Numbered from the stretch's first letter, positions 36,933-47,773 are shown. The stretch: 64,000 nt of DNA from Ahrensia sp. R2A130 (GCF_000179775.1 NZ_AEEB01000004.1:111102-175101), one strand, 5' to 3'. Notes: generated by a model from the sequence alone, not told the origin. A program made the numbers and translations.

Positions 36933-38435
36933 TTGGCCAGCCAGAACATTCTTGCCATCGACCAAGGCACCACATCGTCCCGCGCCATTATCTTCGGAGG
37001 CGGCCAAAAGATCATTGCCGTCGCCCAGCGCGAATTCACGCAGCATTTTCCAGCCGATGGTTGGGTGGAACACGATGCGGAAGAAATCTGGGACAGTGTC
37101 GTAACAGTCTGCCGCGAAGTGCTGGAAAAAGCTTCGATGCAGGCCACCGACATCGCAGCCATCGGCATCACCAACCAGCGCGAAACGACGCTGGTGTGGG
37201 ATCGCAAAACCGGCAAACCCATCCACAACGCCATCGTGTGGCAAGACCGGCGCACGGCAGCCTTCTGCGGTGAGTTGAAGGAACAAGGGTTGGAAGCGGA
37301 ATTCACCGAGCGTTCAGGCCTGCTGATCGACCCATATTTTTCCGGCACAAAGCTGCGCTGGTTGCTGGAGAACGTCGATGGTGCGCGTGAAAAAGCCAAA
37401 GCTGGCGATCTGGTGTTCGGCACGATGGACAGTTTCCTCATATGGCGGCTGACCAAAGGCAAACGCCACGTCACCGACGCCACGAACGCTGCCCGCACAT
37501 TGATGTACAATATCGGCGAGAACCGTTGGGACGATTGGCTGCTCGACAAGCTGGATGTTCCCGTCGGCATGTTGCCGGAAGTTCTCGATTGCGCCGCTGA
37601 TTTCGGCACAGCGGACGCCGAGTGGCTGGGTGCCGAACTGCCCATCCTAGGTGTGGCTGGCGACCAGCAGGCGGCCACCATCGGCAATGCCTGTTTCGAG
37701 CCGGGCATGTTCAAATCCACCTATGGCACCGGCTGCTTCGCGCTGCTGAACACCGGCGCTGATAAGGTGGCGTCGAAAAACCGGATGCTCACCACCATCG
37801 CCTACCGCTTGAATGGCGAGACGACTTACGCGCTAGAGGGTTCTATCTTCATGGCGGGCGCCACCGTGCAATGGCTGCGGGACGGGCTGAAGGTCATCGA
37901 CGAAGCTTCCAAAACAGGAGCCATGGCGGAGGCCGCCGATGAGAACCACCACGTCATCATGGTGCCCGCCTTCACCGGCCTTGGCGCGCCTTGGTGGGAT
38001 GCGGAAGCGCGGGGCGCGATCTACGGCATGACACGGGCCACCGGCCCCAACGAGATCGCCCGCGCGGCGCTGGAAGCCGTCTGCTACCAGACCTGCGATT
38101 TGCTTTCCGCGATGCACGACGACTGGGGCAATTCCTCAGACGACACCGTGTTGCGGGTCGATGGCGGCATGGTGGCCTCCGATTGGACGATGCAATATCT
38201 CGCCGACATTCTGGACGCCCCCGTGGACCGCCCCACCGTGCTGGAAACCACCGCGCTGGGTGCCGCATGGCTTGCCGGTTCGCGGGCAGGTGTGTGGGGC
38301 GACCACGATGCATTCGCCAAAACGTGGAACCGCGAGCGCCGGTTCACACCGCAAATAGAAGACACCACCCGCCAATCGCGCCTCGCCGCTTGGGGCGATG
38401 CCGTGCAGCGTACCTTGTCTAAACCTACACGCTAA
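36933..38435 (+). CDS. glpK: Glycerol kinase
   Basis: It phosphorylates glycerol to sn-glycerol-3-phosphate. It is about 500 aa, with [17 protein letters not shown] at the N terminus, [15 protein letters not shown], and the FGGY-family [17 protein letters not shown]. The TTG at 36933 is preferred since GlpK proteins start just before this motif and GGGA lies a few bases upstream; ATGs at 36885 and 36891 would add up to 16 residues. It is about 150 bp from the divergent SDR. The glpD gene and glycerol facilitator are not in the window. Confidence 0.93.
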   Translation: MASQNILAIDQGTTSSRAIIFGGGQKIIAVAQREFTQHFPADGWVEHDAEEIWDSVVTVCREVLEKASMQATDIAAIGITNQRETTLVWDRKTGKPIHNAIVWQDRRTAAFCGELKEQGLEAEFTERSGLLIDPYFSGTKLRWLLENVDGAREKAKAGDLVFGTMDSFLIWRLTKGKRHVTDATNAARTLMYNIGENRWDDWLLDKLDVPVGMLPEVLDCAADFGTADAEWLGAELPILGVAGDQQAATIGNACFEPGMFKSTYGTGCFALLNTGADKVASKNRMLTTIAYRLNGETTYALEGSIFMAGATVQWLRDGLKVIDEASKTGAMAEAADENHHVIMVPAFTGLGAPWWDAEARGAIYGMTRATGPNEIARAALEAVCYQTCDLLSAMHDDWGNSSDDTVLRVDGGMVASDWTMQYLADILDAPVDRPTVLETTALGAAWLAGSRAGVWGDHDAFAKTWNRERRFTPQIEDTTRQSRLAAWGDAVQRTLSKPTR

Positions 38436-38532
38436 CGGGAAATTGTAGGGAGCGCGATTGCGCGGCACGCACCGCTTGGCCTACACGCGAATGAAACGGC
38501 GCAGATCATCTGCGTTCATCAAAGGACGATCT

Positions 38533-39774
38533 ATGAAACAGACCCTCGCAGCTTTATTCGCAAGCGCCATGACTCTCGCAGCAACGACCGCGTTTGCTGC
38601 CGACCCGAACCCTGCGAAATGGGATGAGGTGCTGGCGCAAGCCAAAGGCCAGACGGTCTATTTCAACGCTTGGGGCGGATCGCAGAACATCAACGATTAC
38701 ATCACTTGGGCAGGCAGCGAATTGCAGGCCCGTTACGGCGTGAATGTCGAGCATGTGAAGCTGGACGACACGGCCTCCGCAGTCGCCACCGTGATTGCGG
38801 AAAAGACAGCCGGAAAAACCGAAGGCGGTCGCGTCGATCTGATCTGGATCAACGGCGAAAACTTCGCGTCCATGAAAGACAAAGCCCTGCTCTACACCAC
38901 GCCCGATGGCGATGGTTGGGCAACCAAATTGCCGAATTGGGCGCTGGTTGATGTGGAGAACAAACCCACGATCACAGTCGATTTCACCATCCCTACCGAT
39001 GGGCTGGAATCTCCGTGGGGCGGCGCGAAGATGGTGTTCTTCCACGACACGGCGCGTGAAAAGATCGGCGATCTGCCGGACAGCATTCGCGGCCTCGCCG
39101 GTTGGGCGATGAAGAATCCGGGCCGTTTCTCCTATCCTGCCCCACCGGATTTCATCGGCTCCTCTTTCCTGAAACAGGCGCTGTCCGAACTGGTGGGTGA
39201 TCCTGATGTATTGCAGCAACCGGTGGTCGACGCCGAGTTCGAAGACGTCACCGCGCCACTGTTCAACTATCTCGATGGCCTGCACCCGAACCTGTGGCGC
39301 TCGGGCCGTGCCTTCGTGAAGAACTACCCCGCCATGGTGCAGGGTTTGGCCGATGGCGAACTCGACATCATCTTTGCCTTCAATCCGGCAGAAGCCTCAT
39401 CTGCCATCGCGCAGGACCGACTGCCGGACACGATCCGTTCCTTCACCTTCTCCGGCGGCACACTGGGCAATACGCATTTCGTGGCGATACCCTTCAACGC
39501 TAACGCCAAGGCTGGTGCGCTCGTGCTGGCAAACTTCCTGCTGTCGCCGGAAGCGCAGGCCCGCAAACAGGATCCGACCATCTGGGGCGACCCAACCGTG
39601 TTGAATGTCGACAAGCTGGCCGCAGACGACAAAGCGAAGTTCGCCGCGCTCGATCTCGGCATCGCAACGCTGAAGCCGGAAGAACTCGGCCCTATGCTGC
39701 CAGAACCGCACCCAAGCTGGATGGCGGCCATCGAAAAAGAATGGGCCAAACGCTACGCGACGGGCAATAACTAG
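38533..39774 (+). CDS. ynjB: ABC transporter substrate-binding protein (YnjB type)
   Basis: A periplasmic binding protein of 413 aa with a signal peptide (MKQTLAALFASAMTLAATTAFAADP). Segments such as VYFNAWGGSQNINDYITWAG, VDLIWINGENFASMKDKALLY and TIPTDGLESPWGGAKMVFFHD match the YnjB family. The start at 38533 has AAGGAC just upstream; the frame extends further but lacks a signal sequence. It is the first gene of an ynjB-ynjC-ynjD unit. The ligand is not known; the family is loosely related to thiamine/Fe3+-type importers. Confidence 0.87.
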   Translation: MKQTLAALFASAMTLAATTAFAADPNPAKWDEVLAQAKGQTVYFNAWGGSQNINDYITWAGSELQARYGVNVEHVKLDDTASAVATVIAEKTAGKTEGGRVDLIWINGENFASMKDKALLYTTPDGDGWATKLPNWALVDVENKPTITVDFTIPTDGLESPWGGAKMVFFHDTAREKIGDLPDSIRGLAGWAMKNPGRFSYPAPPDFIGSSFLKQALSELVGDPDVLQQPVVDAEFEDVTAPLFNYLDGLHPNLWRSGRAFVKNYPAMVQGLADGELDIIFAFNPAEASSAIAQDRLPDTIRSFTFSGGTLGNTHFVAIPFNANAKAGALVLANFLLSPEAQARKQDPTIWGDPTVLNVDKLAADDKAKFAALDLGIATLKPEELGPMLPEPHPSWMAAIEKEWAKRYATGNN

Positions 39775-39783
39775 GGCGCTGCA

Positions 39784-41466
39784 TTGCTGCGCCTAGCCCC
39801 TGCCCTTGCGCTCGTCGTGCTGCTGGGGCCGGTCGCCTGCGGGTTGATCGCAACACTGCTGCCAGCCTTCGGCTATCTGCCGGCGTTGGGTGGCGACCAT
39901 TTCACCACCTCGCATTTCCATGAGGTGCTGCATGTCGGTGGCATGGAGCGGTCGCTTTGGCTGTCTTACTTCACCGGTCTCGCAACCACGCTGATCGCCT
40001 TCGTGATCGTGTGGTTATTCGTGGCGGGGTGGAACGGCACGGCGATGTTTGCGCGAATGCAGCATCTTATTTCACCGCTGCTTTCTGTGCCCCACGCTGC
40101 CGCCGCCTTCGGGCTGGTCTTTCTTATCGCGCCATCGGGCATGTTGCTGCGGTTGCTGTCGCCATGGGCTACCGGCTTCGACCGCCCGCCGGACTGGTTG
40201 CTGTTGCAGGACCCGAACGGCATCGCGCTCATCGCCGGTCTGGTGATGAAGGAAATTCCGTTCCTGCTGCTGGTGACGTTGGCCGCCCTGCCCCAGACGC
40301 CAGCCGCACAAGCGGCGCGGGTGGCGAATTCCATGGGCTACGGACGCATCGCCGGGTTCACCTTCACCACATGGCCGTTGGTTTACCGGCAAATCCGACT
40401 GGCGGTTTTTGCGGTCATCGCATTTGCGACTTCCACGGTGGATGTAGCACTCGTGCTCGGCCCCGCCACGCCACCTACGTTGGCAGTGAAACTGACCCAG
40501 TGGATGTCCGACCCCGACATCGCCATGCGCTTTGCGGCGTGCGCGGGCGCGGTGTTGCAGCTTGGGGTGACGGTGGCGGCAATTCTGACATGGGTCGTGG
40601 GCGAAAAAATCGCTGCCGCAGTAGTGAAAATGCTTCGAAATTCTGGGCATCGTTTCGTGCGTGATGCGGCTTTACGTACCGCTGGCGCGGCACTGACAGG
40701 AATGGCAGCGCTTACGGTTTTTGCAGGCCTTGCGCTGCTCGCTCTGTGGTCAGTCGCAGGCTTCTGGTCCTTTCCAGACGCATTGCCCGGTAGCTTCAAT
40801 CTGCGAACGTGGGAACGCACACTGCCACAGCTTGCAGGACCGCTTGGAACCACATTAGCCACCGGTCTCATCGCCACGGCTATCGCGGTGGTGCTGACTT
40901 TGGCTTGTCTAGAAAGGGAAGCACGAACGGGGCGCACCGGCGGCAACCGCGCGCTGCTGTTCATCTATATTCCACTGCTCATTCCGCAGGTGGCGTTCGT
41001 CTTCGGGCTACAACTTTTCTTTCTCGGTTTAGGGTGGGATGCCAGTTTTCCTGCGCTGGTTTTCGTCCACCTCATCTTCGTATTGCCCTATGTGTTTCTC
41101 GCGCTTTCAGACCCGTGGCGGGCTTTCGACAAACGCTTCGTTTGGGTGGCTGCAGGGCTCGGCCAATCGCCTGTCCGCACATTCTGGCGGGTGCGGTTTC
41201 CCATGTTGTTGAAGCCTGTGCTGGTGGCCGCCGCAGTTGGATTGGCGGTCTCCATCGGACAATATCTACCGACACTTCTCATCGGCGCGGGGCGTTGGCC
41301 CACGGTCACGACGGAAGCTGTGGCGCTGGCATCCGGTGGCAACCGGCGGGTGATCGGTGTGATGGCTTTCATGCAGATGGTGCTGCCGTTCGTAGGCTTC
41401 GCGCTGGCGGCAGCAATACCCGCGCTGTTATTCCGCAACCGGCGTGATATGGGCGTTGCCGCATGA
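39784..41466 (+). CDS. ynjC: ABC transporter permease, tandem-domain (YnjC type)
   Basis: A 560-aa fused permease with two membrane domains of about six helices each. The binding-protein-dependent transport EAA-like loops appear twice, as AARVANSMGYGRIAGFTFTTWPLVYRQIR and later WVAAGLGQSPVRTFWRVRFPMLL. It starts at TTG 39784, 9 bp after ynjB, and overlaps ynjD by 4 bp. It forms the translocation path of the YnjBCD importer. Confidence 0.9.
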   Translation: MLRLAPALALVVLLGPVACGLIATLLPAFGYLPALGGDHFTTSHFHEVLHVGGMERSLWLSYFTGLATTLIAFVIVWLFVAGWNGTAMFARMQHLISPLLSVPHAAAAFGLVFLIAPSGMLLRLLSPWATGFDRPPDWLLLQDPNGIALIAGLVMKEIPFLLLVTLAALPQTPAAQAARVANSMGYGRIAGFTFTTWPLVYRQIRLAVFAVIAFATSTVDVALVLGPATPPTLAVKLTQWMSDPDIAMRFAACAGAVLQLGVTVAAILTWVVGEKIAAAVVKMLRNSGHRFVRDAALRTAGAALTGMAALTVFAGLALLALWSVAGFWSFPDALPGSFNLRTWERTLPQLAGPLGTTLATGLIATAIAVVLTLACLEREARTGRTGGNRALLFIYIPLLIPQVAFVFGLQLFFLGLGWDASFPALVFVHLIFVLPYVFLALSDPWRAFDKRFVWVAAGLGQSPVRTFWRVRFPMLLKPVLVAAAVGLAVSIGQYLPTLLIGAGRWPTVTTEAVALASGGNRRVIGVMAFMQMVLPFVGFALAAAIPALLFRNRRDMGVAA

Positions 41467-42107
41467 GTACGCTTCATCTTGATCACGTCACCATCGCCTT
41501 GGGTGAACGGCAATTATTGGCTGTCGATACCGTCGTGCAACCCGGTGAGACGCTAACGATAATGGGGCCGTCCGGCGTCGGAAAATCTTCACTGCTGGCT
41601 TATATTGGTGGCTTTCTCGATAATGCCTTTACCGCCAGCGGCGCGGTGAGAATGGACGGCGAAGACCTGACGCAACTGCCATCGCACGCGCGCCGGACAG
41701 GTATTTTGTTTCAAGACCCACTGCTGTTCCCCCATATGTCTGTTGCAGAAAATCTGCTGTTCGCAATGCCCCGCGCGATCAAGGAAAGAGCCGCAAAAGC
41801 CGAAGAAGCATTGGCGCAGGCTGGCCTCGACGGCTTCAGCTCCCGCGACCCCGCAACGCTATCAGGCGGACAAAAAGCGCGAGTGGCGTTGATGCGCGTG
41901 TTGCTGGCGCAACCACGTTGCCTGCTGTTGGACGAGCCGTTTTCCAAACTGGATACGGAACGCCGCGCCAACGTGAGGGGCTTCGTTTTCGGCGAAGCGC
42001 AACGGCTGAACCTGCCCGTCGTTATGGTAACCCACGACGCAGAAGACGCCCATGCAGCAATGAACGCCACGGGTGGCGAAATCATCGACCTCGCCGCGAA
42101 CGGATAG
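41463..42107 (+). CDS. ynjD: ABC transporter ATP-binding protein (YnjD type)
   Basis: A 214-aa ATPase with Walker A GPSGVGKSS, signature SGGQKARVALMR, Walker B CLLLDEPFSKLD and the switch His in VMVTHDAEDAHAA. The start overlaps the ynjC stop as ATGA. It is short for an ABC subunit (no regulatory C-terminal domain), as in YnjD. Confidence 0.93.
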   Translation: MSTLHLDHVTIALGERQLLAVDTVVQPGETLTIMGPSGVGKSSLLAYIGGFLDNAFTASGAVRMDGEDLTQLPSHARRTGILFQDPLLFPHMSVAENLLFAMPRAIKERAAKAEEALAQAGLDGFSSRDPATLSGGQKARVALMRVLLAQPRCLLLDEPFSKLDTERRANVRGFVFGEAQRLNLPVVMVTHDAEDAHAAMNATGGEIIDLAANG

Positions 42108-42110
42108 ATC

Positions 42111-44555
42111 GTGACGCTGCCCCGCCTGCCCGTTTCCGACGTCATTCCCGATCTGCTTGCTCGCCTTCAAAACGGGCCCAACGCCGTGCTGGTCGCGCCG
42201 CCGGGGGCGGGTAAAACGACGTTGGTGCCGCTGGCTTTGCTGGATGCCGATTGGCGGCAGGGTCGCAAAATCATCATGCTGGAACCGCGCCGTTTGGCGG
42301 CCCGCGCTGCGGCCAATCGCATGGCGCAGCTGTTGGATGAAAGCGTTGGCGGTCGCGTAGGGTATCGGGTGCGTTTCGACACGAAGGCGTCCAAAGACAC
42401 AGTGATCGAAGTCGTCACCGGCGGCGTGTTTGCGCGCATGATGCGGTCAGATCCGATGCTGGAAAATGTTGCTGCCGTTTTGTTCGATGAATTCCACGAG
42501 CGCAGTCTCGATGGCGATCTGGCGATGGCGCTTTGTCTCGATTTGCAAACGGGTCTTCGCGATGATTTGCGGCTGTTGGCTATGTCCGCAACGCTGGACG
42601 GGGCCGCTGTTGCCGAGCTGTTGAACGCGCCGGTGGTGGAAAGTGAAGGGCGCGCGTTTCCTGTCGAAATTTCCCATCGCGAAGGGCCAACAAACGAACT
42701 GTTGGAAGATGCGATGCTGGATGCCTGCCGTGCTGAGCTTGCGCGAAATGATGGTGGTGATGTGCTGGTGTTTCTTCCCGGCCAGCGGGAAATCGAGCGT
42801 TGTTACGAGCGGTTGGCAGGGCTCGAAAATGTAGCACTGCATCGGCTTTATGGAGCCATCCCCCACGCTGCCCAACAGGCCGCGCTTGCACCTGACACGC
42901 AGGCCCGTCGAAAGATAATTCTGTCGTCCGCCATTGCCGAAACATCGCTCACTATAGATGGCGTCGACACTGTGATCGACAGCGGGTTGGCGCGGTTGCC
43001 TGTGTTCGAACCATCCACCGGCCTCACCCGATTGCAGACTGTACGGGCATCGCTCGCTTCCATCACCCAACGGGCCGGTCGGGCGGGTCGGTTACGGCCC
43101 GGGCGCGCGGTGCGGCTTTGGCGCGAACAGCAGACCAAGGCTTTGCCCGCCCATACGCCGCCGGAAATCACCAATGCAGACCTTTCCGCGCTGCTGCTCG
43201 ACCTGGCCGAATGGGGGGTGACCGACCCAACCCAATTGCAATGGCTGGACGTGCCGCCAGCGCCTGCGATTGCCGAAGCAAGGACGTTGTTGGTCGGGCT
43301 GGAAGCCCTGCGCGATGATGGCACGCTGACACCCCACGGTCGCGAGGTGGGCGCGCTGCCGCTGGACCCACGGCTGGCGCATATGGTGGTGACGGCAGCA
43401 AAGCTGGGCAAAGCGAACGCGCAACGGGCCGCGCTCTTGGCACTGTTGGTGCAGGACCACGGCGCGGGCGGACGGGCTGTGGACATCAGCATTCGGACGC
43501 AGAAAGCCGGTGGGCAGCTGGTGAAGCAGGCGCAGCGGATGGTGACGGGGCTGCAAGCCGGATCATCGGATGAGGTGCAGTCCGATGGACTGCTGCTCGC
43601 CCACGCCTACCGCGACCGCATTGCCAGACGCAGCGGACCGGTGCCGAACTCCGATGCGGTGCGCTTCAAACTTGCCAATGGACGAGCGGCGCAACTTGCG
43701 GGAACAGACCAGCTCGCCGGAGAAGAATGGCTGGTCGTGGTGGACATGGTCGGCGCTGCGGGATCAGCACGTATCGTCTCGGCTGCGGAATTATCAAAGG
43801 CTGAGATTACCGACACCTTTTCAGCCCTTATAGAAGAAACGACAGAGACCACTTTCGACGCGGCAACCGGGTCGCTGAAGGCTACCCGTGCCACGCGATT
43901 GGGGTCGCTGGTTTTGGACAAACCAAAGCCGGTGGCGGTGCGATCCGCCGACGCCTTGCCCGCTATGTTGCAGGCAGTGCGTGACAATGGCTTGGAACAA
44001 CTACCATGGCGCGATAGCGACCGCACCCTGCGCCACCGCCTTGCCCTGTTGGCGCAACACCAGCCCGACCGTTGGCCTGCGATGGGTGATGACGCTTTGC
44101 TCGAAGCATTGGACAATTGGCTTGCGCCCTTTCTCGATGGCGAAACCAGCCTCACCGCATTGGCCACCGGTCGATTGACCGATGCGCTGATGATGCGGGC
44201 GGGTCACCCCTCCACGCAAGAACTCGACCGATTGGTACCGACACATTTCGATGCGCCGTCCGGCTCGCGCGTTGCGCTTGTCTACGGGCCAACCGGCGTA
44301 TCGCTCGGCATACGACCGCAGGAGCTTTTCGGGCTAGACCAGCATCCTGCAGTTTTGGGTGGCGCTCTACCCATTGATCTCGAGTTGCTCTCGCCCGCCG
44401 GTCGACCCATCCAACTGACCCGCGATCTGCCCGGCTTCTGGCGCGGGTCGTGGCGCGATGTACGGGCGGATTTGCGCGGGCGCTACCCGAAACATCCATG
44501 GCCTGAAGACCCGCTTTCAGAACCACCGACGCGGCGGGTAAAACCGCGCAAATGA
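42111..44555 (+). CDS. hrpB: ATP-dependent helicase HrpB
   Basis: A DEAH-like superfamily 2 helicase of 814 aa with motif I APPGAGKTTLVP, motif II LFDEFHERSLDGDLA, motif III MSATLDG, the SSAIAETSLTIDGV segment and QRAGRAGRLRPGRA (motif VI). It begins with GTG at 42111, four bases after the ynjD stop. HrpB is widespread in proteobacteria; its cellular role is not firmly established. The C-terminal RxxWPEDP region is typical. Confidence 0.93.
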   Translation: MTLPRLPVSDVIPDLLARLQNGPNAVLVAPPGAGKTTLVPLALLDADWRQGRKIIMLEPRRLAARAAANRMAQLLDESVGGRVGYRVRFDTKASKDTVIEVVTGGVFARMMRSDPMLENVAAVLFDEFHERSLDGDLAMALCLDLQTGLRDDLRLLAMSATLDGAAVAELLNAPVVESEGRAFPVEISHREGPTNELLEDAMLDACRAELARNDGGDVLVFLPGQREIERCYERLAGLENVALHRLYGAIPHAAQQAALAPDTQARRKIILSSAIAETSLTIDGVDTVIDSGLARLPVFEPSTGLTRLQTVRASLASITQRAGRAGRLRPGRAVRLWREQQTKALPAHTPPEITNADLSALLLDLAEWGVTDPTQLQWLDVPPAPAIAEARTLLVGLEALRDDGTLTPHGREVGALPLDPRLAHMVVTAAKLGKANAQRAALLALLVQDHGAGGRAVDISIRTQKAGGQLVKQAQRMVTGLQAGSSDEVQSDGLLLAHAYRDRIARRSGPVPNSDAVRFKLANGRAAQLAGTDQLAGEEWLVVVDMVGAAGSARIVSAAELSKAEITDTFSALIEETTETTFDAATGSLKATRATRLGSLVLDKPKPVAVRSADALPAMLQAVRDNGLEQLPWRDSDRTLRHRLALLAQHQPDRWPAMGDDALLEALDNWLAPFLDGETSLTALATGRLTDALMMRAGHPSTQELDRLVPTHFDAPSGSRVALVYGPTGVSLGIRPQELFGLDQHPAVLGGALPIDLELLSPAGRPIQLTRDLPGFWRGSWRDVRADLRGRYPKHPWPEDPLSEPPTRRVKPRK

Positions 44556-44620
44556 AGCCTGACCGCTGATTGAGCAAGTGCCGCATTTCCTCTCCTTGCC
44601 AAACCGCCTAATGTCTCGAA

Positions 44621-46015
44621 ATGCCCGACCAGATTATCCAGCCGAACGGCCGCCTGAAGCCGTCCATCGTTCAACGCAGCTTGATACGCGTCGACACGCT
44701 TATCCGCCTGCGGTGGTACGCCATCTCGGGTCAGGCCGGTGCGGTTGTCGTGATCGCCATGGGCTTTGGTTACGAAATACCGTGGTCGATCTGCCTGCTG
44801 CTGATCGCAGCGTCCGCCGGGCTGAACATACTGCTGACGTGGCGTTTCAAAACCAGCCACCGGCTGGAGCCTAACGACGCCTTCACGCTACTGGCTTTCG
44901 ATATCGCGCAACTGGGTGTTCTGCTGTGGCTGACGGGCGGGTTGCGCAATCCGTTTGCGATCCTGCTGCTGGCGCCCGTCATCGTATCGGCCACGTCCCT
45001 CTACAAAAGCCACACGATGGGGCTTGGGCTTTTGGCAATTGTGGTCATCAGTCTGCTGGCGTTCTTCCACCTGCCCTTGCCTTGGGACCCGTCGAACCCG
45101 CTGATCCTGCCTGACCTATATGTCGGCGGCGTTTGGGGCGCGTTGGTTTGTACGCTGTTGTTCACCGCGATTTATGTGTTTCGGGTGGCGGAAGAAGCGC
45201 GGAAATTGGGCAATGCGCTAACCGCGACCGAACTTGTTTTGCAACGCGAGCAGCATCTCTCCGCGCTGGACGGATTGGCAGCTGCTGCTGCCCATGAACT
45301 TGGCACGCCACTGGCTACCATCGCGCTTGTATCAAAAGAAATGCTGCATGCGCTGCCGGAAGATGACCATATGCGGGAGGACGCCGTTTTGCTGCGTTCT
45401 CAGGCCGAACGGTGTCGTGAAATTCTCGGCAAACTGACGTCGCTTTCCAGCGAAGGCGAGACGATTATCGAAGAACAAAGCCTATCAGCCTTGGTGGAAG
45501 AAGAGGTACAGCCGCTTCGCAGCTTTGAAAAATCCATTACGATCCATCATCACGGCGATGCGTCCAGCGAACCTCATGTCACGCGCGCACCCGGCGTTCA
45601 CTATGGCCTTGGCAATCTGCTCGATAACGCTGTCGATTTTGCCAAACGGGAAGTTCGGGTTTGCGTTTTGTGGGATGAGACGACCGCACAGGTGACCATC
45701 AGCGATGATGGCGAAGGCTATCCGCCAGCACTGCTGTCGCAACTCGGCGAGCCCTTCGTCAGTGGCAGAAAGAAAGGCAAGAACGCACCCCAGCGCGGCA
45801 TGGGGCTGGGCCTGTTCATTTCCAAAACACTCCTGGAACGCAGCGGAGCCAAAGTGACATTTTCAAACGGTACCAAAGACGATGACGAGCATCTGGCAGG
45901 TGCTGTCGTTACGGTGCAGTGGCCGAGGTTTTCTCAAGCAGCAGGTGATCAAAGTGATGGTGCACAGGCCGCTCAGGGCTTCATTCGCCCTCAACTAACA
46001 GCACACATCGCATAG
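44621..46015 (+). CDS. regB: Redox-sensing histidine kinase RegB/ActS/PrrB
   Basis: A global redox sensor kinase of 464 aa. Six hydrophobic segments cover about residues 35-190. The ubiquinone-binding heptapeptide appears as GGLRNPF. The H-box is AAAAHELGTPLA. Exactly 40 residues after the phospho-His comes a Cys (SQAERCREILGKL), the position of the redox-active Cys265 of Rhodobacter RegB. The HATPase N, G1 and G2 boxes (GNLLDNAVDFA, DDGEGYP, GMGLGLFIS) follow. Its cognate regulator lies 188 bp downstream. It is likely to control respiration or redox genes in response to quinone redox state. Confidence 0.95.
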   Translation: MPDQIIQPNGRLKPSIVQRSLIRVDTLIRLRWYAISGQAGAVVVIAMGFGYEIPWSICLLLIAASAGLNILLTWRFKTSHRLEPNDAFTLLAFDIAQLGVLLWLTGGLRNPFAILLLAPVIVSATSLYKSHTMGLGLLAIVVISLLAFFHLPLPWDPSNPLILPDLYVGGVWGALVCTLLFTAIYVFRVAEEARKLGNALTATELVLQREQHLSALDGLAAAAAHELGTPLATIALVSKEMLHALPEDDHMREDAVLLRSQAERCREILGKLTSLSSEGETIIEEQSLSALVEEEVQPLRSFEKSITIHHHGDASSEPHVTRAPGVHYGLGNLLDNAVDFAKREVRVCVLWDETTAQVTISDDGEGYPPALLSQLGEPFVSGRKKGKNAPQRGMGLGLFISKTLLERSGAKVTFSNGTKDDDEHLAGAVVTVQWPRFSQAAGDQSDGAQAAQGFIRPQLTAHIA

Positions 46016-46203
46016 GCTGCCGTAGGCACATAGACGTCATGCGACCACTTAGCACACAGCCCGCCTTTCCCATTATGCGTCGGACACCGTAGATACATTT
46101 AGAAACGCGCACTTAGATGCGACAACATCGGCAGGTTTGGAGAGGGAGCAAAAGGCTCTCTTATCCGTTTTCCTTTCGAACGAAGAACAAGGGATGACCG
46201 ATC

Positions 46204-46788
46204 ATGACTTCCATCGATACAACTTTGGCCAGCAGCTCTGATGCCGACCATGACATGGAAAATGTGCAACCAACGTTGCTACTCGTTGATGATGACCGCC
46301 CTTTTCTGCAGCGCCTTGGCCGCGCCATGGAAAGCCGCAACTTCATCGTGACGATGGCCGATACGGTTGCCGAGGGTATTGCCAACGTTAAGAAAGAAGC
46401 GCCGGATTTTGCTGTCGTAGATATGCGGCTAGGTGATGGCAACGGGCTCGACGTGGTCGAAGCCCTGCAGAATTCAGGAACAGATACGCGCGTCGTAGTG
46501 CTGACCGGCTACGGCAACATCGCCACTGCCGTGACCGCTGTTAAACTGGGCGCCATCGACTATCTGGCAAAGCCTGCCGATGCCGATGATGTTTACGCTG
46601 CATTGATGCAGGACCCGACCGACAAGGCCGACCCGCCGGAAAACCCGATGTCCGCCGACCGCGTGCGTTGGGAGCACATTCAACGCGTCTATGAACTGTG
46701 CGACCGCAACGTTTCAGAGACAGCGCGCCGCCTGAACATGCACCGCCGCACGCTGCAGCGCATTCTCGCCAAACGCGCGCCTCGCTAG
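46204..46788 (+). CDS. regA: Response regulator RegA/ActR/PrrA
   Basis: The partner of RegB. The 194-aa protein has a receiver domain with the acidic pocket LLVDDDRPF, the phospho-acceptor Asp in VVDMRLGDGNG, the switch Thr in LTGYG and Lys in LAKPA. A Fis-type C-terminal HTH follows (NVSETARRLNMHRRTLQRILAKRAPR), nearly invariant in this family. It is about 10 residues longer at the N terminus than usual. Confidence 0.96.
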   Translation: MTSIDTTLASSSDADHDMENVQPTLLLVDDDRPFLQRLGRAMESRNFIVTMADTVAEGIANVKKEAPDFAVVDMRLGDGNGLDVVEALQNSGTDTRVVVLTGYGNIATAVTAVKLGAIDYLAKPADADDVYAALMQDPTDKADPPENPMSADRVRWEHIQRVYELCDRNVSETARRLNMHRRTLQRILAKRAPR

Positions 46789-46934
46789 GATCAAGAGCGT
46801 AGCCAGGTTTATTCTGCGCTCACGCAGTCCGCCATGCGGGCGCTCCACGAGGGCGGCGCAGCTAGCGCCGGGCGGGCGTTGCCGCCTTGGCGTGCATCGA
46901 AAATGGAAAACTCAGTGAAAGCTCGCCTCTGCCT

Positions 46935-47426
46935 TCAATCGAAGCTGGCGCTTTCAGCGCCTGCATGGGCGCAGCAACGGGCTAGCCGCTGGGCGCTGGT
47001 GCGGGCGAAAGCCAAGTGGGCGGCCTTTCGACGTGCTGGTGGTAATTTGTGTTCACTGGCGGGACGGATAATTTCTGCACCGTAGCTATCCGCCAACATC
47101 AAGCCCGTTTCCTGCGGAAACTCTTCTCGCGGCACATCAGGCAAGGTGGCGAAAAGCAGCGCATCACACCATTGCGTATAGTCCGGCCATTTACTGTCTG
47201 CCCGCAGATCAGCCAGTGACGATTTAATCTCGACGATTGTGATGCTTCCCTTCGGGCACAGCGCCACGATATCGGCGCGTCGACCGCCAGGCAGCGTCAA
47301 TTCCGGCAACGTCACATGCCCCTGTTCTTCAAAGTACCGTTCAACACCGACCCTAACTTCCAGCGCACGCTGCGACTGGCGGCCATCTACAAACGGGCTG
47401 GATGTGGCGAGAGACACGATAGGCAT
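46935..47426 (-). CDS. MmcB family DNA repair protein (PD-(D/E)XK nuclease-like)
   Basis: A 163-aa protein matching the MmcB/DUF2204-type family of alphaproteobacteria, associated with the SOS/DNA damage response. The putative metal-binding core is RRADIVALCPKGSITIVEIKSS (Asp and Glu-x-Lys of a PD-(D/E)XK fold), followed by DSKWPDYTQWCDALLFAT. ATG 47426 has GGAG 9 bases upstream. It converges on regA. Confidence 0.82.
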   Translation of the reverse strand: MPIVSLATSSPFVDGRQSQRALEVRVGVERYFEEQGHVTLPELTLPGGRRADIVALCPKGSITIVEIKSSLADLRADSKWPDYTQWCDALLFATLPDVPREEFPQETGLMLADSYGAEIIRPASEHKLPPARRKAAHLAFARTSAQRLARCCAHAGAESASFD

Positions 47427-47773
47427 GGTTGCATCACTCCGTGTTGGCAAACGTCACAGTGGCAACGTCAGGGCCGCTTGGAACGCCAGCGCGACCATGG
47501 GAACAGGATCAGCGATTCGGGACCGCGTCGTCCCAACATGGCACGAGTGCCCTGTGGCGGCAGCACAAAATGATGCAAAATTATCGCAGCGCTTTGGCAA
47601 ATGCCGCGCTTTTGGCCTCGCTTACTTATAGTGAATAGACGCCTGTTTGTCGCACTGGTACGAGATCGACGTATAATCTGCACTTGTGAAGCCTGACCAT
47701 CAATCGGCAGTTTCACGGCCTCAGCGTTCGATAACCACAATTGATCACGCTGTCTTTGGGGAATTCTTCGACC

